From assembly GCA_025529335.1 (NCBI GenBank), contig JAMYHX010000542.1, positions 1-27,281 of the forward strand: 27,281 bases of DNA. The letters run 5' to 3'. Under the pieces are notes generated by a model. The model searched no databases. It was not told where the DNA came from and saw nothing but the letters and a program-made list of their open reading frames with translations. Made by a program: the position numbers and the translations under genes. The stretch is from Rhizopus sp. PT2906. Its lineage: Eukaryota; Mucoromycota; Mucoromycetes; Mucorales; Rhizopodaceae. Below, in pieces: positions 10,467 through 20,421 of the stretch (the stretch's first letter is position 1; every line of letters starts with the position of its first letter).

Positions 10467-10816
10467 CAGTAATAAAAGTCCCACACATTAGGCACAATCC
10501 TCACAAACTATATCCTACTGACACAGTTATTGACCCATAGTACGCAACATCCTATACGAGCTCGACCACTTGTATTATGCTCAAGAATTCTCCTCTTTCT
10601 ATTCTGTCAGAACATCAATTGTTAATCAGCGCTTGAACACTTGAATCCCTCACAACGGTATCTCAGCATTTTTCTACTACTGATTCCAAAAGGAGCTTTC
10701 AGATATTTCTTGCTGGTCAGGACAAAATGATGTTCCAAAAGCATCACGTGCGCACAGTGGTCATAATTTTTTGTATTTATTCAAATACAGCTTGTTGTTT
10801 GGTTCATTTAGCTTGA

Positions 10817-12868
10817 ATGACTTCAGGGACACAGACAATCACAGGCTTCACAACCGAGTTTAAGCTAACTTCAGGCGACATTCCACCTCCTTTGGTAGGG
10901 GCATCAACAACAGTTGTTAATAACAGATTATACGTATTTGGTGGAAGATTAGTCTCGTCTCGACAAATGACCAATCACCTTTACTTTTTAGATCTTGATG
11001 CACTTGTTTGGACCAGACACATTGCCGAACCAGATTCTCCACCACCACCTCGACCGAGATATTTTCATTCAACTAACCACTATGGAAAATATTTGGTTGT
11101 CTTTGGAGGTATGAGCTATTCGACGAAACGTTCCTCTCAAAGCTTATGTGCACTTGACGATATCTGTCTATTTGACCTCGACTTGATGGTTTGGAAATAT
11201 CCTGAAGTACAGCCTAGTCTTTATACACCTCAGGCACGATATGCACATCTATCTGTTTTCGCCGAGGATAAATTAGTTATCATTGGAGGTCAGGATATGT
11301 CAAATCAGTACATCAATGAAATCAACGTATACTGCATGACAACCTGTAGTTGGGTCAGTGGAGGACCAGTGTCAAAGCAATACGGCGCCTATAGATCTAT
11401 CGCATTTTATCCATCAAGCATACATAGAAACTCTATGCCTGCTTCACCATTTTGGGCGGATGGCAGCGACAGTGATACCCCAGTTGTTTGCATTTATTCA
11501 AATTACAACTTTACAGATGTTACTAGAGACCTTGAGAGCTTTTCAGCAATACCACCCGCTGCCGAATTTAAGAACCATTCAGCAGAAATGTCTGGGTTCT
11601 CACTACCCCCAGGCCTAAGATTCCCCTCTGGACATGTGTTGGGACATCACATGATATTGACAGGAACCTATCTTACGCCAACGTATAAAGCATTCAACAT
11701 CTGGGCACTAAATCTAGCAAATCTAGTATGGGTCAAAATTGATCCTGGCTCAGTGTTGGCTCAGGGCTCATGGAATAAAGGCGTCCTATACGAAAAGAAG
11801 AGACAGCTTGTCATCCTTGGCGATAGAGGTCGCGATCTACTGGAGGATTACAGTCACCGTCAGACCAATTTTAACCACGTTGCTGTTATGGATTTGGAAG
11901 CATTTGGTATCTACACATTTCCCGAGGAAACATGTGCACCGGTTGCTCAAGAACTCGGGTTAAGTATGCTGAGCGAACCAAGCATGGCAGATATGGAAAT
12001 CATCACAGAAGACAATCGCTCTATTCCAGTCAATTCAAATGTTATGTTGCTAAGATGGCCACGTTTTACTGAGGTGTTAGCAGAGAAAGAGCATGCTGCC
12101 TCAGGTTTTAAACGCCTACTGTTTCCGGAGAACTATCCTGTTACGTTGGCCTTTTTGCAGTTTATATACACCGATCACTTGGTGACAGCTCAGCAATACC
12201 AACCCCAGATACTTGTTCGCCTCTTATTACTTTCCGAAATTTACAACATACCACGTCTTGGTGAGCTTTCGACACATGCCTTACATCAAGCCTTGACGAT
12301 CAACACAGCTAGCATGATCTATGAAGCAGCTGTCCTAACAGGCAAAACGGCACTTCAAATACGCGCCTTGCGTGTTTTGTTTAACACCAAAAAGAAGATG
12401 ATGCAACAGCAGCAGCAACAGCAACAACAACAACATCAACATCAACAGCAACAGTATGGCGAGCTTCCACTTAGTCCTACTATTCTAGATTCACCGTCTG
12501 TGTTTCCAATACACTATTCGACTACATCACCACAACCCACATCACCTGTTGGCCAAAGAAGATCAAATGAGGAAGATGGGTTCCCGTTAAGACCTACACC
12601 ACCTGTTAGTTCTTCGACTGTACGAAGAATGGCTGCTTCAAAATCGTCCACAACTGTTTCTCCAGATTCCAACTACTTTTATTCTATACCAGCACCTAAG
12701 CTATCAAAATCGAGCACTCTATATCATGCATCTCAAAAGGTCCCGTCAAGTGCAGTGGAAAGACCAAGAAAGGCCAGCTTATCTCCTTACTCTAATCCAT
12801 ACGGACAGAATAGTTCTGGGCCGATGTCACCTACTTATGATAAACCTCATTCAAGTTTTAAATTTTAA
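10817..12868 (+). CDS. Kelch-repeat and BTB-domain protein (LZTR1/Ral2-like)
   Basis: Single exon, 683 aa. The N-terminal half holds kelch beta-propeller blades, recognised by paired GG after hydrophobic strands and downstream W: LYVFGGRLVSS (about residue 37), YLVVFGGMSYS (about 93), KLVIIGGQDMS (about 153), with further weaker blades to about residue 370. A BTB/POZ-like region follows at about 383-520, starting SMADMEIITEDN. A Gln/His run at residues 530-546 (ten Q, then HQHQQQQ) leads into a long Ser/Pro/Thr-rich disordered tail. Kelch followed by BTB is the order in animal LZTR1 and fission yeast Ral2, a Ras-pathway protein. Ortholog status is inference. LZTR1 acts as a Cullin-3 substrate adaptor, which would be testable here. 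The stop is only 33 bp from the convergent CoA-transferase stop; AATAAA at 12893-12898 lies between them. Confidence 0.88.
   Translation: MTSGTQTITGFTTEFKLTSGDIPPPLVGASTTVVNNRLYVFGGRLVSSRQMTNHLYFLDLDALVWTRHIAEPDSPPPPRPRYFHSTNHYGKYLVVFGGMSYSTKRSSQSLCALDDICLFDLDLMVWKYPEVQPSLYTPQARYAHLSVFAEDKLVIIGGQDMSNQYINEINVYCMTTCSWVSGGPVSKQYGAYRSIAFYPSSIHRNSMPASPFWADGSDSDTPVVCIYSNYNFTDVTRDLESFSAIPPAAEFKNHSAEMSGFSLPPGLRFPSGHVLGHHMILTGTYLTPTYKAFNIWALNLANLVWVKIDPGSVLAQGSWNKGVLYEKKRQLVILGDRGRDLLEDYSHRQTNFNHVAVMDLEAFGIYTFPEETCAPVAQELGLSMLSEPSMADMEIITEDNRSIPVNSNVMLLRWPRFTEVLAEKEHAASGFKRLLFPENYPVTLAFLQFIYTDHLVTAQQYQPQILVRLLLLSEIYNIPRLGELSTHALHQALTINTASMIYEAAVLTGKTALQIRALRVLFNTKKKMMQQQQQQQQQQHQHQQQQYGELPLSPTILDSPSVFPIHYSTTSPQPTSPVGQRRSNEEDGFPLRPTPPVSSSTVRRMAASKSSTTVSPDSNYFYSIPAPKLSKSSTLYHASQKVPSSAVERPRKASLSPYSNPYGQNSSGPMSPTYDKPHSSFKF
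12395..12456 (+). repeat. CAG/CAA trinucleotide repeat coding Gln/His
   Basis: Imperfect CAG/CAA run with two CAT (His) codons inside the kelch-BTB gene, encoding residues 530-546. Mixed CAG/CAA use makes it less prone to slippage than a pure CAG run. Confidence 0.85.
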
Positions 12869-12901
12869 AAACACTTTATTTCTTAATCCTTGAATAAAAA
12901 T

Positions 12902-14370
12902 CTATACTCCAATGGCGCCTTTCTCTCTAAGGGTTTCTATTTTTTCCTTATTATAGCCCAGAATTTGTTCAAGCACTTCGTTTGTATGCTCTCCAAGAAG
13001 AGGCGGTGGTCTTCTGATACTAGTCTTTGCATCGCTATATTTTACAGGTGGGCCTACAAGGCTTATTTTACCTGCACGAGGATGGTTTACTTCATGAACC
13101 AAACCTCTTGCCAGTATCTGAGGATGATGGAATGTTTGCTCTATATTGTTGATAGGTGCAAATGGAAATCCAGCCCCGTTGAGTGTTTCAAGCCAATAGC
13201 AGTTATCTTCTTCCTGTAATCGATCTTGTAGTAATTGAATGAGCTCCTTACGATTCTTGACTCGATCAGAATTTGTCTTGAACCTATTGTCCTGCACAAG
13301 ATGAGTGAGCCCCATGCGTTTACAGAGCTTAGCAAACTGTCCATCATTTCCTGCACCGATCATGACGAAGGAATCCCTGGTGGGGAAGACTTGGTATGGT
13401 ACGATCGAAGGATGCGAGGTGCCCATACGTTTGGCTTCTTGGCCGCCAATCAAATAATTAGAGGCTATGTTGGCCAAGGAAGCGACTTGCGATTCAAGCA
13501 GTGAGCAATCAATGTGCTGTCCTTTGCCGGTCGTAGAGCGCTGCAATAAACTAGCCAATATAGCGCTATGAGCATACATACCCGTCGTCAGATCCGTAAT
13601 GGCCACACCCACCTTGACGGGTGCTCCTTCTGGTTCACCTGTGATATGCATTAATCCCCCCTCTGCTTCGATAATAACATCATATCCTGGTCTGTCGGCG
13701 TACGGACCTGTTTGACCGTAACCAGTAATAGATGCATAAATCAACCTTGGATTGATCTCACTCAGCTGCCTATAGCCTAGACCAAGCTGTTCGAGCTTTC
13801 CAGGCAAATAGTTTTCAACAAGAACGTCACTTTCCTTTACAAGATCATAGATTAGCTGACGGCCGCCTTCTGTCTTCATGTTGACAGTGACTGATCTTTT
13901 GTTTCGATTGACGCAGAGAAAATACGCAGATTCACCATGAGTGAGATCGTTTGAGTCCTTGTTTGTGGCAAATGGTGGCCCCCACGCCCGCGTGTCATCA
14001 CCACCATTGGGATTCTCGACCTTTATCACGTCAGCTCTACAACCCGACGTTAATGCACTCTGTTGCTTTTTTTTTTTTTTTTTTTTTTACTTAACGCTTA
14101 CCCTAAGTCACCAAGCATCATTGTACAGTAAGGACCAGCTATGAGCGTGTTTCATTAGGTACTTAGCTCAAATGAATATAACTGTGTATTCTTACCCAAC
14201 ACTCTGGTCAGATCCAATATTCTAATACCCTCTAAGGGCCCACGGGCAGAAGGTGCAGGAGCTTCGACATTTCGAAAATGAGCTCGACTTGTGTTGAATG
14301 AACGTCGATAGATCAACTGAGTGCAAGTTCTTGTAACAAAGCGGGTTCTATTTAGTAAGAATAAAGTCAT
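12902..14370 (-). CDS. Mitochondrial family III CoA-transferase (SUGCT-like)
   Basis: Three exons (14370-14196, 14138-14102, 14036-12902) give 448 aa; human SUGCT is about the same size. Family III (CaiB/BaiF) enzymes move CoA between carboxylic acids through an active-site Asp. SUGCT makes glutaryl-CoA from succinyl-CoA and glutarate. Diagnostic blocks are GPLEGIRILDLTRVLAGPYC (about 44-63), LGDLGADVIKVENP, GQTGPYADRPGYDVI, and GQHIDCSLLESQVASLANIA followed by GTSHPSIVPYQVF, the last being very close to SUGCT-type proteins. The first 35 residues are Arg/Ser/Thr-rich without acids, a typical mitochondrial targeting peptide. The middle exon is only 37 nt, yet it encodes the conserved AGPYCTMMLGDLG stretch, so it is certain. 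Exact acid substrates are inferred; a formyl-CoA or other family III transferase is the alternative. Confidence 0.9.
14067..14088. repeat. 22-nt homopolymer T tract (intron 2 of the CoA-transferase gene)
   Basis: A run of 22 T on the plus strand, poly(A) on the transcript, lying inside the 65-nt intron 14037-14101. It is likely length-variable and error-prone in sequencing. Confidence 0.9.
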
Positions 14371-14522
14371 AAAAAAGAGAGAGAGAAAAGAGTAGAGAAA
14401 GAAAGGAAAGCACAGAGTTTCCCCACATTTAATTCTGCTTTAATAATACCCGCGTATTACTTTTCCCCCCTGATAGCTTTGTGTAACTATCACATCAAGC
14501 TCGATTTGGAGTATGAGAAATT

Positions 14523-16418
14523 TTATTCTGACAAGTCAATAACAATAACCTGTGATTCAGTCAAGATCATCAAAGTGTCTTTTAGTAAAAGCTGAGCACC
14601 AATGATGTCTGCGCTTTGTCCTTGTGTCAAGTCAACGAGAGTTTGCGTTTCTGTCGTTCGTTTATCGTCATGATGCAAGTAGATATAAGCATTTCGCGTG
14701 CTTTCAATCACACAAGCAAAATGATACGATGGGTCATGAAGTATATATCTTGCATCTCTTTTTGAAGCTTGGACAAATGCAAATGCACCAAAGGTAGCAA
14801 CATGCTCAACTTGGACAGCGTGGTCTTGTTTTTCAACAAACCTAAACACAATGCCATCAACATCCAACTGAAGGCATACAGAAGGAATGTTATGAAGCAT
14901 ATCAAAAGACTTTCCAATCCAGCGATAAGAGCCCGATGAGAATTCTTCAATCTCGTTACCCATGGTATCATATACACTAAATACAACAGGCTGTCCAGCA
15001 TCGTCAATGTCTTCATCCATATCCGTTGCGGCTGGATGCTGAGCTGCTTTAACATACTTGGAGTTACTCTCATCTTCTTCAGAAGTAAACTTGGCAAGTC
15101 TTTCTCTGATCTCAGCCAATTCACTAGGCGATAGTGTCTCCAAGATACCATCGTCTTTATCAAATAGCTGTGGCCACCGCGTATGCTCATCTGTTTTGGT
15201 CATGAATAATGTTAGCAATCCACTGCCGCTGTCCAATGTCCAAACGCATTCATCCGCACGCACAGTGCTCCAAAGTTTTCGGAATGGAAAGGCAATGGAC
15301 GTGTCTTGTACAATAAGGCTAAGGTGGTCGCTGATAAATTTACAGCTAATAGCAGACTTTGGAGTGCGTACAGGTATCTGAAACCATACAGTTATATCGG
15401 GTCCTTCCTGACTCCATTTGTACAAAGGTGCCTTTTCTTCCATGGTAACTTCCTTGGTGTCCACTACTGGTTCGTCCATGTCCATAGGTGTTGTAGACTC
15501 ATCCGTAATTGAATCATGCTTTGGTTTGACTCTGTTGTACTTGGTTTCACTACCTAATATAACGCGCTCTCCAGAAGGTGTAATGGCATAGTAAGCAGGA
15601 ACTTCAGGTCCTGTTTGTATATGAAGAACTTTAAAGTGTAAATTATAACTGCCGTCAGACATATGGTCTTCAGTAGTAGGAATTTCCAGTTCTACGGTCG
15701 CAATATTAAACTCTGTACTCTTGGATGCCGTTCGACTGTACAAGACTGCAATCACTTTATTCCTTTTTTGGCGAGCAGTCAGCAAATAACATGGCACAGG
15801 CTCGATCCCTTCATTACCTGCGCCCGTGTAAGAAACAGAGCCTAGTGAAGCACCTAATATTTTTCCTTGCTTTTCCTCTATTCCAATCAACTCAATATGG
15901 CCAATACCGTTGGAAACTAACAGTAATTCAGAGTTGACGGCAACCACTGATGATGCTTGAGGCTCGATGGGTACTCGTATATCCGGTTCACTAAAAGAAG
16001 GTATAGATCCCAAGGGCTTGATTAGCTGGGTTACAAGATGAAATTGTGTTTCTTTTGTACTCTATCAAAGATAAAAAAAGTTGGCGTTTATGCATGATCT
16101 TTTTTAAAAACAAGCGCTATGTACCTTATTGTACACAATAGCATTCAGCTGGTGTTCTTTATCTACCAAAAAAGCAACTGCTCTGTTCTCGTCTAAAGGG
16201 TGTCCATAAAATAAATGACTCTGGCGAATACGTGCTTGAAGATCTCTGAATCCCAGTCTGTGATCTCTGACAGATATATTTTCTACTTGAATGCCATTTT
16301 CCTCAAGTTCAGTACGATGGACATTTGCTATTTCTGAGCATGGACGAAGTTTGTAGCCATCGAATTTCGGGTTTATTTTCTTGGAGTCATGAGCAAGTCG
16401 TGTAGTCATTTTTGACAT
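14523..16418 (-). CDS. NudC domain-containing protein 1 (NUDCD1)-like
   Basis: Two exons (16418-16125 and 16061-14523), joined by a 63-nt phase-0 intron (donor GTACAT, acceptor TTTGATAG), give 610 aa; human NUDCD1 is 583 aa. A CS/NudC-type beta-sandwich lies at about residues 311-395, marked by YKWSQEGPDITVWFQIP, LSLIVQDTS and DECVWTLDSGSGLLTLFM. The N- and C-terminal flanks read as beta-propeller-like strands, as expected in this family. CS-domain NudC proteins act as HSP90 co-chaperones, and NUDCD1 is known for clients in the COPI and splicing machinery; the role here is inferred. An acidic insert (about 280-308) precedes the CS domain. The first ATG is preceded on the transcript strand by a poly-pyrimidine tract. 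A second Met at codon 4 is an alternative start. Confidence 0.88.
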
Positions 16419-16422
16419 TATG

Positions 16423-16440
16423 AAAAAAAAAAAAAAAAAA
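16423..16440. repeat. 18-nt A/T homopolymer just upstream of the NUDCD1-like start
   Basis: Poly(T) on the transcript strand ending 4 nt before the ATG at 16418, preceded by further T-rich blocks to 16456. It may be a core-promoter pyrimidine tract or part of the 5'UTR. Confidence 0.7.
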
Positions 16441-16792
16441 GAAAAAGAAAAAAAATCTCGGTTTCAGTATGATTTCTGATTGGCAGAATTATTGTAGCTC
16501 TTTTCCAGTGTCGAATAAGGGAGATTTTAATGCTGTCAGTATGATTTACTTGGTTAGACATGAAAATATGATTTGCTATTATCTTCTTTTTATTGTCAGT
16601 TTGATCAACAAAGACCACTTAGCTCACGTGTAATTATGATAAATTCATATTTTACAGGATAATTCACTGCACAGCCTTAGCTTAGGTAGTATGAAGTTGT
16701 AAAGTGACGGCACAGGCAGCGCCTCAAGAGAGCATCTGTAGCATTAGCCCAATAAACTCCACATCATGATACAATATTAAATTGAAATTCAA

Positions 16793-17176
16793 TCAGTTTC
16801 CTATTTTATGCAAGATTTCTCGGATGCAAGCTGAAGCTGGACGTATATTTTTAATGTCTTTTATCAACTCTTGTACATGTGTGGTTATACTGATCGGAGG
16901 TAGGACCCCAATTTGGGTTATTTCGTTTAGTTCTTCTTCATCCAGTTCATTTCGAAGCCTAGATGAACTAAAGTCAATTAATCCTAAATGACCAACCCTT
17001 TTTAATAATAAAACTATTAATCGTGTTGAATGAGTTGATATTTCAAACGCTTACATATCCGATGACAATTGGGCCGATGAATCTAAAACTTGATCATATA
17101 TATTTTTGATTGTAGAAACAGATGTTTCGGTGTCACTGTCACGTATTGGAACATTACTTGCTAAGCTGCTATGCAT
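16793..17176 (-). CDS. Small two-exon protein of 95 aa, unknown
   Basis: Not recognised. Exon 1 is 17176-17055 and exon 2 is 16958-16793. The 96-nt intron starts GTAAGC and ends TTCATCTAG; the joined frame (phase 2) is open to TGA at 16793-16795. Nearer AG sites (TCATTTAG, GACTTTAG) all bring early stops, so this acceptor is the only one that works. The product is hydrophilic and helical-looking: MHSSLASNVPIRDSDTE, then LRNELDEEELNEITQIG, then ITTHVQELIKDIKNIR, with no Cys cluster, signal or membrane segment. Size and helicity would suit a subunit of a larger complex, but I cannot name one. It lies 375 bp upstream of the NUDCD1-like gene and 134 bp downstream of the F-box gene, all on the same strand. 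Confidence 0.6.
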
Positions 17177-17310
17177 CTTGATTTTGATTTGATATCTTAT
17201 TTAGTATAGGCCCTAAGGCTACTTAAACTACAATAAATAAATGCATTGAATAGCACTATTAGATAAGCTCCATAGACTTTTATTGCTCTATCAGTGCAGC
17301 CTTCAATTTA

Positions 17311-18003
17311 TTATAAAAATAAAGAACACTTTCTAAGCTGGCATTTTACCATAGAGAAAGGAGCGTAATCAATATATAAAGAAAAGTAATCAATAGACTG
17401 ACAATCGAGAATAATTAAAAAATTGGGTTTATCTATTGCTTCGTTATATTCCCTTATTACTCCATTTCCTGATGTCATGTCTATAAGGTATTGCTTCTTT
17501 CCCGACTTCTTTGTTGTAACTATTAAAATCGCCTGCTTCACTGAGTTGCTTTTGCCATGACTGCATGAATGTTCACACTTATGAAGCTGGAGGTTTAAGT
17601 AGTCAAAAGAAGTGTCTGGCATTTGTATTGTATACTTGGTCGCCTTTTGGGAGAATCTGTATGAGATGGTTAGATCGCGTAATGCTGGTAGTAAGCATGC
17701 ATAAGCGGCAAGAGATCCATTCTCTATTTTTTGTACATCTAATGAGAGCGTTTTCACAGAAGAATTTAATGGAACCCCTGCTGTGATTGCTACTCTTGAC
17801 GGTAAGCATAAGCGATCAATGTCAAGATGGAAAGTCTGCAGCTCTTTACACGCTTTGAGACCATCTTCAATCCATGCTATGACATCATTGGATTTCCCAA
17901 AATATTCTAAACCGTAGCTCTTTATGTTTTGATAACAATCATTAAATACTCGCTTGAGCCTTTCTCTCTCTTCTTTTGCGTCTTTTTCACATGTGAAGTT
18001 CAT
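17311..18003 (-). CDS. C-terminal LRR-like continuation of the F-box gene (shifted frame)
   Basis: 230 codons in a frame shifted relative to the F-box part. Its first ATG overlaps the upstream stop as ATGA, and an in-frame TAA lies two codons before that ATG, so the two open frames overlap by about 8 nt. It begins with a charged helix (CEKDAKEERERLKRVFN) and continues with LRR-like blocks (CKELQTFHLDIDRLCLPS, VKTLSLDVQ, LPALRDLTISYRF, YLNLQLHKCEH). That is the composition expected in the second half of a Mucorales F-box protein. No intron with an acceptable donor and acceptor repairs the frame: GTAAAA at about 18013 with the nearby AGs gives immediate stops. The likely cause is a one-base indel, either a real mutation or a sequence error. 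An independent small gene is the less likely alternative. Confidence 0.6.
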   Translation of the reverse strand: MNFTCEKDAKEERERLKRVFNDCYQNIKSYGLEYFGKSNDVIAWIEDGLKACKELQTFHLDIDRLCLPSRVAITAGVPLNSSVKTLSLDVQKIENGSLAAYACLLPALRDLTISYRFSQKATKYTIQMPDTSFDYLNLQLHKCEHSCSHGKSNSVKQAILIVTTKKSGKKQYLIDMTSGNGVIREYNEAIDKPNFLIILDCQSIDYFSLYIDYAPFSMVKCQLRKCSLFL

Positions 18004-19106
18004 TGCGTTTTACAAAGAGTAAGCTCTGAAGTCGGGTAACCTACACGAATTAGGATGTCTGCATTGGGTGTAAATCTTATGTAGTTCTCAACCAGAGAGG
18101 ATCCAATTGGTGCATAGAATTCGTAATCATGAAATCTTGTCAGGTATTTCATCAGCTCATCTCCATTTTCTGCAAAGTAACTTTCTACATCGGCTATCCA
18201 ATCATCAAACAGTACTATTTCATAACAAATTCTCAAGGTGAGAGTGTCTAGGTTGGGAAACTTGTGTATAACATAACGAAGGACATCTTTATGAAAGAGG
18301 AGTGTTACATCTAGCTCCTTGACTTTATTGTGTGGCTGTATTGAGGACATATCGTAGTTCTTCGAATAGTTGTCTGGTAACCCCAAGCCCCAATCATATC
18401 TGATACAATTTGAGCTTAAAGTCGTTAAATTTGGGCAACACTGAATAATCTCATCATAGTCCATGAGAACTGAAGAAGAAACCTCATTTACAGCCAAGTG
18501 TGTCAAGCTGCTAAAGGTTGGCAACTGAGGGGCTAAAGCAGCAGCATAAGTGGGATATTGCGGCCAATACAGATGAGTCAGTGTCTGGCGACAACCAACG
18601 GCGATATCGATGTAATAAGGAAGTCCATAATCATCCTCTGAATCAGTTCGCGTAGGATAAGGGAGTTCTTTGATGTTTTGCCAGCATGTTGTTGTAATAG
18701 TGCCAAGAGCAAGCCATTGATCACGTCCAGTAAGCTTGCCTTTAACGCGATCTACATTTGGACAGATTTTGGCGAGTTCAAAAAGTTTCTGCGAAGGGAA
18801 GTTCCAAAATACTGATATATAGTCTTTTAATGTCCTTCTAAATCTATCATCTTCGTTGCCATAAAAAGTTATCGTTCTAGTAAAACATCCTGAATGGCTA
18901 TTTTGTATACACTTGATGAACTTCTCGATTATTGTGACGCTATCAAACGTGATTTCACCATACAAACATTCGCTTGCAGTCTGACTCCAACTTTTACAAG
19001 TCAACTGATACTGTGTTAACCAGCTTGGCTCGTATCTCCAATCTTGTTTGACATAATTGAATATTTTTTCCAGAATCTCAACAGGAAGTTCACGCCAGTT
19101 TGGCAT
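18000..19106 (-). CDS. F-box / LRR-like protein, N-terminal part (frame-broken)
   Basis: 368 codons from MPNWRELP to TGA at 18000-18002. I start at 19106 rather than at the upstream ATG (19193), because the upstream codons are Phe/Ser/Lys leader-like and MPNW sits right before the domain. The F-box is residues 3-50 (LPVEILEKIFNYV, then LTCKSWSQTASECLYGEI); it binds Skp1 and makes the protein a substrate receptor for an SCF ubiquitin ligase. Downstream are irregular leucine-rich repeats (PNVDRVKG, FSSLTHLAVNEV, CPNLTTLSSNCIR, FPNLDTLTLRICYE) that would hold the target. The target is unknown. F-box/LRR proteins of this layout are expanded in Mucorales and usually run to about 600 aa. This frame stops early, and the next frame (17311-18003) continues with compatible LRR-like sequence, so the two are probably one broken gene. 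Confidence 0.82.
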   Translation of the reverse strand: MPNWRELPVEILEKIFNYVKQDWRYEPSWLTQYQLTCKSWSQTASECLYGEITFDSVTIIEKFIKCIQNSHSGCFTRTITFYGNEDDRFRRTLKDYISVFWNFPSQKLFELAKICPNVDRVKGKLTGRDQWLALGTITTTCWQNIKELPYPTRTDSEDDYGLPYYIDIAVGCRQTLTHLYWPQYPTYAAALAPQLPTFSSLTHLAVNEVSSSVLMDYDEIIQCCPNLTTLSSNCIRYDWGLGLPDNYSKNYDMSSIQPHNKVKELDVTLLFHKDVLRYVIHKFPNLDTLTLRICYEIVLFDDWIADVESYFAENGDELMKYLTRFHDYEFYAPIGSSLVENYIRFTPNADILIRVGYPTSELTLCKTQ

Positions 19107-20220
19107 TTTTATGTTGTCAGCAATAAAAGGCTTTTTCTTTACAGAAAAGAAAGACAGAAAAAAAAAAGAGGGCTGTGCAAACAAAAGAATCATATGATCT
19201 CAAAGAAAAGTCAACTTATTTTAAGGCTTTTTATTTATTTTTACTAGCCAAAAAAAAAGTATATTTTGATAAGGAAGCTTTATTTCATAGTGTATATTGC
19301 CACAAACTTAGTTACTAATAGTTGCAAAGTTTTTAGGACGTTTTACCCCTATCGTTTTAATACCAATTTCCACGGTGTTACAAGGTACGACGCAGTGTGA
19401 ACGTTGAAGGATGGTAATAAAACTAAGGTAAAAACGTCTCCCGCTTTGGATTTGAAAGCTAGTGTCAGTAGGTGGATTTATTTTATTTTTTTCATTTACA
19501 TTAGTTTATAGCTCTCCCTGTTGCATTGTACCCACAATCACAAGGGGCAGCGTTTCCGAAGTAATAAAGGTTAGTCACCGAAGTAACTTTATAAAAATTG
19601 TAATAAGCTAATCCCTCCCTTCTGAGAGAAAGTCTACCTACTTCCTCAAGCATCATAAAGATTCAAGCAAGCCGGAAAAGCTTGAGAAAAAAAAAACAGT
19701 GAAAAGAGACCTTCTTTTATACTTTTTATATCTGTTTACATCTGTGACCTTGAAAGATAAAAAAGGGTGGTCCAGAGTTGAAACTGCTGCATGAATTTTT
19801 TGTTGCTAGGAAACGTACCGTTTTCTTGACTTCCTATTGGATGATATGCAATAGGCAGTACGTTGGTAGCTATGTTCCTGAGGCAGTGTAATTTGAGTCC
19901 AATGATTACATTACATAGGCTTAGCTATGTTGTTAGTAGTTTGTTTAATAAATGTAGGATTTATACGACATTTCTTGTTCAGCATGCTCAAACACGTAAA
20001 AATGTTCAAATACGTGCAAAGTATCCGAGGACAGAGTATTAAATTCATAAAACGTAAATTACACCTTATCTTTAGCCTTTCTCTTTCCAATAGCGATATG
20101 CTAACCCTATCTACATTTCTGTTACAAGCTCACTGAAGGTAGATTTTTTGCTCTTTTGTTATATTTTATCAACAGTATACACTTCTGGAGAGTAACGCCG
20201 CTCCAAGATGTCATATATAA
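19107..20220. other. Intergenic region upstream of the F-box gene
   Basis: About 1.1 kb, AT-rich with A/T runs. The frame at 19927-20136 is Leu/Lys-rich without motifs. A short stretch (about 20162-20224, minus) could be a second exon of the small ORF at 20221-20421. Otherwise I see nothing. Confidence 0.4.
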
Positions 20221-20421
20221 CTATCTAAATAATAAGAAAAAACCCTTGCGATCAAGAGTAAAAAAAAAAAAAAAAAAAGGAAAAAGAACAGTAATGGAAT
20301 AAGACAGGTTAGAGAAATTGGGCCATCCAATCAAGGGATCTTTGACCATATCTTTGTTTTTGTTCTGTTCCAGTCGTTCTTTAATCTTAGACGCGCGTGT
20401 GTGCGCATCCAGTGCGGTCAT
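20221..20421 (-). CDS. Short ORF (66 codons), possible small gene
   Basis: Begins MTALDAHTRASKIKERLEQN, hydrophilic and coding-like for about 45 codons (through PLIGWPNFSNLSYSI). It then reads into a homopolymer that encodes a run of Phe, which is unlikely to be real protein. After that tract a TTATTATTTAG acceptor is followed by a short frame (ILERRYSPEVYTVDKI, stop near 20162), so the true gene may be two exons. However, the best available donor (GTTCTT or GTCTTA) is poor. The start lies 78 bp from the divergent TIP20/RINT1 start, which fits a shared promoter. Family not recognised. Confidence 0.35.
   Translation of the reverse strand: MTALDAHTRASKIKERLEQNKNKDMVKDPLIGWPNFSNLSYSITVLFPFFFFFFTLDRKGFFLLFR

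Larger units (their letters stand above)
8241..10816. other. Long gene-poor divergent region
   Basis: About 2.6 kb between the starts of the permease (minus) and the kelch-BTB gene (plus). It is strongly AT-rich and has a short (TA)n run near 8990-9000. No complete gene could be built. Two coding-like stretches are listed separately (9551-9790 and 10236-10466). The other frames (8459-8665 minus, 8619-8939 plus, 10298-10504 minus) lack any family motif and have composition typical of chance frames. Confidence 0.45.

Noticed and set aside
16418..16618. 66-codon minus-strand ORF upstream of the NUDCD1-like gene
   Set aside because: It reads into a poly(T) tract giving Phe repeats and ends at the true NUDCD1 start; it is 5' flank.
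17981..18016. Intron that would repair the F-box frame break
   Set aside because: The GTAAAA donor with each nearby AG gives an immediate stop and would be only about 42 nt, shorter than all confident introns here.
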